DNA from: JBOFSQ01 sp051651625
GTDB taxonomy: Bacteria > Planctomycetota > Planctomycetia > Pirellulales > Thermoguttaceae
Assembly: GCA_051651625.1 (NCBI GenBank)
Contig: JBOFSQ010000022.1
Coordinates: forward strand, 62,001-126,000
DNA: 64,000 bases
Direction of reading: 5' to 3'
In this document: piece after piece, positions 59,355-64,000 of the stretch
How positions within the stretch are numbered: the stretch's first letter is position 1
Layout of the letters: each line of letters opens with the position of its first letter
The notes under the pieces: model-generated
Seen by the model: the letters and a program-made list of their open reading frames with translations, nothing else
Told to the model about the DNA's origin: nothing
The model's database searches: none
Made by a program: the position numbers and the translations under genes

Positions 59355-59494
59355 CCACGGACAGTGAAACCATCGCCGATACAATCGTAGAAATGTATCG
59401 GCGCGCATACAAGATGTGAGTTTGACCATTGCACACCAAGCAGGTGCGCGGCGGCCATCATTTGCAACCACAACGATTCATTGGAGACAACTTT

Positions 59495-60055
59495 ATGCGG
59501 AATGTCGTTCTCTCTTCGTTCACTTTAGAACAATTCAAACCGGCTCGGTTTGAATCTGCTTTAAGTGCGGAATTGCTGGAGTACAGGTCTGGCAATTCTC
59601 ATCGTGCAATCGTTCGACTACATGGAAACGGCCAGTCGTTTACCGAAAACGAACTCGATGTCTTACGCAAAGACATAAAGCAGAACCTGTCGCTCTCTTG
59701 GGGTGGCAACTTTGCTTTTGCTCTCGTTTTGTACGACTGGAGTGTAACGGAAGACTTTCATTATCAAATGGTCGATGACTGGGGACGCAGAGACGGCGCA
59801 TGCTTGTGGAGTATTGTTGTGGACAATCGCAACATGTCGGCAACAGGAATACATTATTGGCAGTCGGGGGGAATGACCAACATATTTGAGGATATTTTGC
59901 GACAACATCCTCAAGCTGATGGTACAGTGGTCAACAAGTACAAAACACCCCCCAACGTGATAAGATGGCTGAATGCGATACAAAGGCCCTTCTCGCTACG
60001 TCATCCGATCAACCGCCCTTGGGTACCAAAACCAAAATTTTACCCGCCTTTTTGA
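59495..60055 (+). CDS. Hypothetical protein, 186 aa
   Basis: The ATG at 59495 begins RNVVLSSFTLEQFKPARFE. The sequence contains two Trp-rich clusters (LVLYDWSVTEDFHYQMVDDW and HYWQSGGMTNIFEDI) and a C-terminal PINRPWVPKPKFYPPF. It is soluble, with no signal peptide. I do not recognise a family. A start at 59429 is possible but less protein-like. Confidence 0.6.
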   Translation: MRNVVLSSFTLEQFKPARFESALSAELLEYRSGNSHRAIVRLHGNGQSFTENELDVLRKDIKQNLSLSWGGNFAFALVLYDWSVTEDFHYQMVDDWGRRDGACLWSIVVDNRNMSATGIHYWQSGGMTNIFEDILRQHPQADGTVVNKYKTPPNVIRWLNAIQRPFSLRHPINRPWVPKPKFYPPF

Positions 60056-60070
60056 GAGCGGTTGTCAACC

Positions 60071-60142
60071 ATGTCGCCGTCGCCATTCACACCAGAACAG
60101 ATTGACAAACTTGTCGCCGACTTGAAGGAGAATCTCGGATAA
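60071..60142 (+). CDS. Very short frame of 23 aa
   Basis: It encodes SPSPFTPEQIDKLVADLKEN followed by LG. It looks like the start of a protein (helical, well-formed) that ends early. It could be a translated remnant or a small peptide; no ribosome binding site is evident. Confidence 0.3.
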   Translation: MSPSPFTPEQIDKLVADLKENLG

Positions 60143-60206
60143 CCGTTCACGGTTTGTTTTAATTTGTCGTGAACGTATCGAGTTTTTGCCCCGCCCGACG
60201 GGGTAA

Positions 60207-60400
60207 TAAGAACACGAAGCGTAAGCGAGTGCCCCGAATCATAACACGCCAATGACAACCGCGAACGTAACCATTACTCTGGCGGATTGACTGGTTACGT
60301 TCACGAGTGTGCTAACTTGGCACTCGCTTACGCTTACCGCTCCGATTGGGCACTCGCTTACGCTTCGTGTTCTTAATGCCCCATCGGGGCAAATGCTTTA
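60207..60400. repeat. Inverted copies of the GCGTAAGCGAGTGCC repeat with a GCCCCATCGGGGC hairpin
   Basis: A direct copy at 60207-60241 is followed by inverted copies at 60320-60374, so the region can form a long imperfect hairpin. GCCCCATCGGGGCAAATGC at its right end resembles the 12545 and 57825 families. No gene is supported in 60143-60459. Confidence 0.75.
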
Positions 60401-60459
60401 ACGTCAACCCCGTTCCACGAAACCCCATTTACCAACAAACAAAAAGAGGCAAACCCAAA

Positions 60460-61758
60460 ATGACCAAAAAACTTTTCGTAGTGTTCGCGTTTACATTTGC
60501 TGGAGTTGCGTATGCGGCAACGTCTGCTGATCAACTTGCAAAGTGGCTCCCAGTCGGTCACGAAACTGCGATGCCGCAGGCGATTCCGTATGTCGCGGCG
60601 GCGGAAGTCGATGCGTGGCTCGAACGTTTCGGCGCGATGAACGACGACCTCAAAATCCAAACGCTTGCCTCGCTCAAAGTTCGCGGCGACAAAAAGTATC
60701 TGCCGCTTGCGACCGCAGCGATTGAGGGAACGTCGCCAGCGGTGCAGCGTGCGGGACTTTTGTCACTCCAAACGCTCGGCGGTGCAGACGAAGTTCCGCT
60801 CATCGTCGGTCAACGTTTCGGCGACAACGCCGCCATCGCGTCGTTCGTTTTGCGAACGGTTGTCGCCGACGGTTTTGACGCAGCGTTAATCGCGGCGATG
60901 CAGAAAGAGACCGACATTGCTCGTTTCACCGCGCTTGCAGAAGACATTGGCCAGCGTTACGATCCGGCGGCGTTGCCGGTGATTGTCGCACGGGCAAAGC
61001 AAAACGCAGCCGCGTCGGGGACACCGCTTCTCCGCGCTGCCGAACCACTCGCAACGAAAGACGATTTGCGTGACTTCGTTGAAGTTGCCATCGCCGTTGC
61101 CGACCGTGGCCAGCACGACGAAGCGGAGCGTGTCGTCGCGCGACTTTGCGGCGGCAATCCAGAACCGCTCGTCGCCATTGTCACGGATGAAAACGCTGCT
61201 GGAGTGCTCCCGATTTTGGGACGTGTTGGCGGCGCGGCGGCACTTGAGGCGGTGCGTGCGGCGCAGTCGAAACCGACGCAGCAAGCGGCAGCGTTCCGCG
61301 CGATTTGCAACTGGAGCGACGCCACCGTTTTTGAAGACCTCGTGAAGTTCGCGTCAGACCCGCAAACGCCGGAGCCAGACAAGATCGCCGCACTTCGCGG
61401 AGCGATTCGCGTCATCGCGCTGGCCGACGACCAAATCGGGATCAAAATCACAAACGCCGCGCGGCTCGAACATCTCGCGTCGCTGATGAAAATGGCGACG
61501 CGAAATCAAGAGCGGCAACTTGTTCTTGATCGTGTCGCCGTGATTCGTGACGTGCTTTCGATTCAATTCGCCGCTGCATATCTCGACGACGCCGAACTCC
61601 AGCAGCGTGCGTGTCGCACCATCGCCGACGTTGCACACCACAACAACGTTCGTCTCGAAAACAAAGAGATCGTCGGCCCGATTCTCGACCGCGTTTTGAG
61701 TCTCGTTACTGACGCCGATCTCAAAGAACGAGTCCGCAAATATCGTGCGAGTATGTAG
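60460..61758 (+). CDS. Exported HEAT-repeat-like protein, 432 aa
   Basis: A signal peptide (KKLFVVFAFTFAGVAYAATS) is followed by regular alpha-helical repeats of 35-40 residues (for example LPLATAAIEGTSPAVQRAGL, AALPVIVARAKQNAAASG, LPILGRVGGAAALEAVRAAQ). This resembles HEAT/armadillo-type repeats. Such proteins act as periplasmic scaffolds. AAGAGG lies upstream of the ATG at 60460. No enzymatic motif is seen. Confidence 0.75.
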   Translation: MTKKLFVVFAFTFAGVAYAATSADQLAKWLPVGHETAMPQAIPYVAAAEVDAWLERFGAMNDDLKIQTLASLKVRGDKKYLPLATAAIEGTSPAVQRAGLLSLQTLGGADEVPLIVGQRFGDNAAIASFVLRTVVADGFDAALIAAMQKETDIARFTALAEDIGQRYDPAALPVIVARAKQNAAASGTPLLRAAEPLATKDDLRDFVEVAIAVADRGQHDEAERVVARLCGGNPEPLVAIVTDENAAGVLPILGRVGGAAALEAVRAAQSKPTQQAAAFRAICNWSDATVFEDLVKFASDPQTPEPDKIAALRGAIRVIALADDQIGIKITNAARLEHLASLMKMATRNQERQLVLDRVAVIRDVLSIQFAAAYLDDAELQQRACRTIADVAHHNNVRLENKEIVGPILDRVLSLVTDADLKERVRKYRASM

Positions 61759-61760
61759 GG

Positions 61761-61888
61761 AACAGAACACGAAGCGTAAGCGAGTGCCAGAATCGGAGCA
61801 CGAAGCGTAAGCGAGTGATCGAATCAGAGTGGGTCACGCAGCGGTACGACATAATAGGACAATAGGTCATATATGGCCTATTGTCCTA
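61761..61888. repeat. GCGTAAGCGAGTG repeats and a palindrome
   Basis: Two copies of AGCGTAAGCGAGTG lie at 61761-61830. A palindrome with 14-base arms (TAGGACAATAGGTC) and a 6-base ATATAT centre follows at 61855-61888. It separates the HEAT-like gene from the histidine kinase gene. Confidence 0.8.
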
Positions 61889-61909
61889 CAAAACCTTACA
61901 CAATCTCCG

Positions 61910-64000
61910 ATGAAAAACCGTAAACTCCGCAACATCATACTCATCTCGCTCATCGCTTTGGTGGTGATGTGTTGGGGCGCGTGGGAGTTTCATGCCCACT
62001 CGCATTCGGCGAGTGTTGACAGCGAAATCACGCTCGGCATCAACGAACTTCACGACCGTATCCCTGACGACTTCATCGAGCGAGCCGTTTCGGCCACTGC
62101 GATCACGCCGCAAGAATACCACAAATATCAAAACATTACCCGCGATATTTGTGCGAAACACGACCTCACTCACCTCTACGCAATCACATACCAAAACGAC
62201 AGCTTTTATCTCGTCGTCTTCAATCGGATCGTACCATTTTTTCAAGTGTTCGATCCCGTCGTGGAGAACTGGCCAGAGCTAGTCGCTACTTCCGAAGACG
62301 GCGTAACGCGGTGGAACAGTACCGCAAACTCGTATGGCCCGACGCGAACGTGTGTCCGTAGATTCACGACGAAATCGGGGCGTGAATATCTGATTGCTGG
62401 TGAGATACTGCTGACAGAGATAGAAGCAGCGGAGTGGCGTTTTTGGTTTTCGTTTGTCCCACAATCACGCGACACGATAACTCTCACTCTGTTCTGTGTT
62501 GCCGTTCTCGCATTGCTGTCGGTGCGGCTCATTCAAAAGCGACAACACATCCTCCTGATGGCGGCGTGGTTCACGTTGCTGGTGGCAATTTGTGGCAGCC
62601 AGTACAGTCTCAATGCGTGGGACGATGTGTTGCTCCGTGCGTGGAAGCAATCGCTCCTCGATATGACGCGGCTTTTTGCGCAGCAGACACAAATGCTCGA
62701 CCACGCCTCGATTCGCAAACCGCTCGACAAACACCCCGACGGCAAAAAGGCGTATGACTCAATTCTCACCGTCCACACCGAGTGGTGCAAAGACATCGAC
62801 CTTCTACTCTACGTTTACACCTGCCGGCTCACCGGAACGCTTGAAGAAGCGAAGATGGATTTCATCTTGTCGTGTCCTTCCGACACGAATCGTGATGGTA
62901 AAATCACGGGACGTTTGGAGGTCGGCGATCCGCCATTCACACCATACTACGACGACGAAGAGACGAAAACTTACGCTTGGAGCAACACCTACCTGTTGGC
63001 GTTTCAAGGCGTGACATCGCTCGATACCAACTTCGTTTCCGACCTGTACGGGACTTCATTCACCGTGGCGACACCGCTCTACAACGACGCTGGTGAAGTC
63101 GAAGCGATCCTCGCCACCGACTTCGATGTCGGCAGGTGGCAAAAAATTACTGGGGCGATCAGAACGAAATCGCTGACTGTTTACGCACTAATCTGTTCCG
63201 TGATCTTGGTGATTGTTGCGGTGCTGTCGCAACTGTTCGAGAGTGTTCGCCAAGCCAGCATCGCAAATCGACGCCTCGTGCAGCAGACGCACGCACTCGT
63301 CGTCGCCAACGACGAGACGGAGCGTGCCCGAATTGAGGCCGAGTGCGCCAACCGTGCAAAAAGCGAGTTCCTTGCAAATATGTCGCACGAGATTCGTACA
63401 CCGATGAACGCCATTCTCGGTATGACATATCTCTGTCTCAAGACAGACTTGAATGACACGCAGCGCGACTATCTCGAAAAGTCGCACGCCGCGACGACGG
63501 GACTGCTCGGAGTCATCAACGATATTCTCGACTTCTCGAAGATCGAAGCGGGAAAGCTCACGATGGAAGAGGTTCCGTTCAGTCTATCCGAAACGCTGCG
63601 AGACGTGTGCGACGTACTCGATCACCGCACCGAAGAGAAGGGACTATTGCTCAGAGTTGCGATAGATGAAGGGATGCCTGACGTGTTCATCGGCGACCCG
63701 CTCCGGCTCAAGCAGGTACTGATGAATCTCGTCGGCAACGCGATCAAGTTTACCGACAAAGGTGAAGTCGTCGTGCGTGTCGCCATTGACAGCGAGAAGA
63801 CAGACGTCAACGATGGTATCACAAATGGTGAAGGCATCGTTGACGCGGCGTGCCTCGTGTTTTCGGTTCAAGACACTGGAATCGGTATGACGCAAGAGCA
63901 GGTCGCGCGGCTCTTCACGGCGTTCACGCAGGCCGACGCATCGACGACACGCAAGTACGGCGGCACGGGACTCGGACTTGTCATCTCGAAAAAACTTGTC
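61910..64000 (+). CDS. Membrane sensor histidine kinase, 3' end outside the window
   Basis: 697 residues are visible and the frame is open at the right edge. There is an N-terminal membrane helix (IILISLIALVVMCWGAW), a first periplasmic region, further helices near 185-235, and a periplasmic sensor region containing YGTSFTVATPLYNDAGEV (Cache/PAS-like). A helix follows near 425-445. The kinase core has SEFLANMSHEIRTPMNAILG (phospho-accepting His), LKQVLMNLVGNAIKFT (N box), VQDTGIGM and FTQADASTTRKYGGTGLGL. The H box is the type found in hybrid kinases, so a receiver domain may follow downstream. The ATG at 61910 has no strong ribosome binding site. Confidence 0.9.
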   Translation, partial: MKNRKLRNIILISLIALVVMCWGAWEFHAHSHSASVDSEITLGINELHDRIPDDFIERAVSATAITPQEYHKYQNITRDICAKHDLTHLYAITYQNDSFYLVVFNRIVPFFQVFDPVVENWPELVATSEDGVTRWNSTANSYGPTRTCVRRFTTKSGREYLIAGEILLTEIEAAEWRFWFSFVPQSRDTITLTLFCVAVLALLSVRLIQKRQHILLMAAWFTLLVAICGSQYSLNAWDDVLLRAWKQSLLDMTRLFAQQTQMLDHASIRKPLDKHPDGKKAYDSILTVHTEWCKDIDLLLYVYTCRLTGTLEEAKMDFILSCPSDTNRDGKITGRLEVGDPPFTPYYDDEETKTYAWSNTYLLAFQGVTSLDTNFVSDLYGTSFTVATPLYNDAGEVEAILATDFDVGRWQKITGAIRTKSLTVYALICSVILVIVAVLSQLFESVRQASIANRRLVQQTHALVVANDETERARIEAECANRAKSEFLANMSHEIRTPMNAILGMTYLCLKTDLNDTQRDYLEKSHAATTGLLGVINDILDFSKIEAGKLTMEEVPFSLSETLRDVCDVLDHRTEEKGLLLRVAIDEGMPDVFIGDPLRLKQVLMNLVGNAIKFTDKGEVVVRVAIDSEKTDVNDGITNGEGIVDAACLVFSVQDTGIGMTQEQVARLFTAFTQADASTTRKYGGTGLGLVISKKLV

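Overview
The window looks like a chromosomal segment of a Planctomycetota bacterium. The indicators are a DUF1559 pseudopilin-like protein, a DUF1080 protein, a Tat-exported Gfo/Idh/MocA oxidoreductase, a long type II secretion-type secretin, lipoproteins and an autotransporter (double-membrane envelope), flagellar export genes, and several families of dispersed palindromic intergenic repeats. I read this by eye; no database search was possible.

Left flank (1-15.0 kb). An ABC-2-type permease fragment, a DUF1559 protein and a tandem array of palindromes are followed by an MNT/HEPN toxin-antitoxin-like pair and two duplicated coiled-coil PD-(D/E)XK proteins. Then come a divergent MurB, a minus-strand fliO-fliP-fliQ set, a MerR-TPR protein, a 1186-residue autotransporter, an MlaE-type permease and a PAP2 phosphatase-like protein.

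Genomic island (about 15.05-45.04 kb). A 43-bp duplication of the tRNA-Ala 3' end at 15049-15091 matches the intact tRNA-Ala at 45002-45074. A tyrosine integrase lies just inside the right end, so the intervening 30 kb reads as an integrative element. Its cargo is largely defence-like: a RecB-type nuclease with two tiny membrane peptides; a possible structured RNA; a Sel1 lipoprotein; a RES-domain protein; a Ycf35/DUF2997/Ycf46-like ATPase operon; and a tight four-gene operon with a 1001-aa unknown protein, an SNF2-type helicase, a giant DUF1998 helicase and a small winged-helix-like protein. Further right are an Abi_2 pseudogene, a YhcG-type nuclease, a transposase-like remnant, a Ser/Thr kinase and a type III restriction-modification locus. 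The island appears partly decayed: the integrase lacks its catalytic C-terminus, mod has an in-frame TGA and abi is frameshifted. Its centre (22.5-39 kb) is visibly richer in A/T than the flanks.

Right flank (45-64 kb). Envelope genes dominate: small membrane proteins, a BON-like exported protein, a lipoprotein, a 1219-aa secretin, an SGNH hydrolase and a MATE transporter. tRNA-His, a DUF1080 protein, an EpmA homologue, the Tat oxidoreductase, a HEAT-like exported protein and the start of a sensor histidine kinase that runs off the edge complete the window.

The best candidate for an undescribed system is the four-gene helicase operon at 22.7-34.9 kb. It shares a DUF1998 helicase with Druantia, DISARM and related systems, but its gene set does not match one I recognise.
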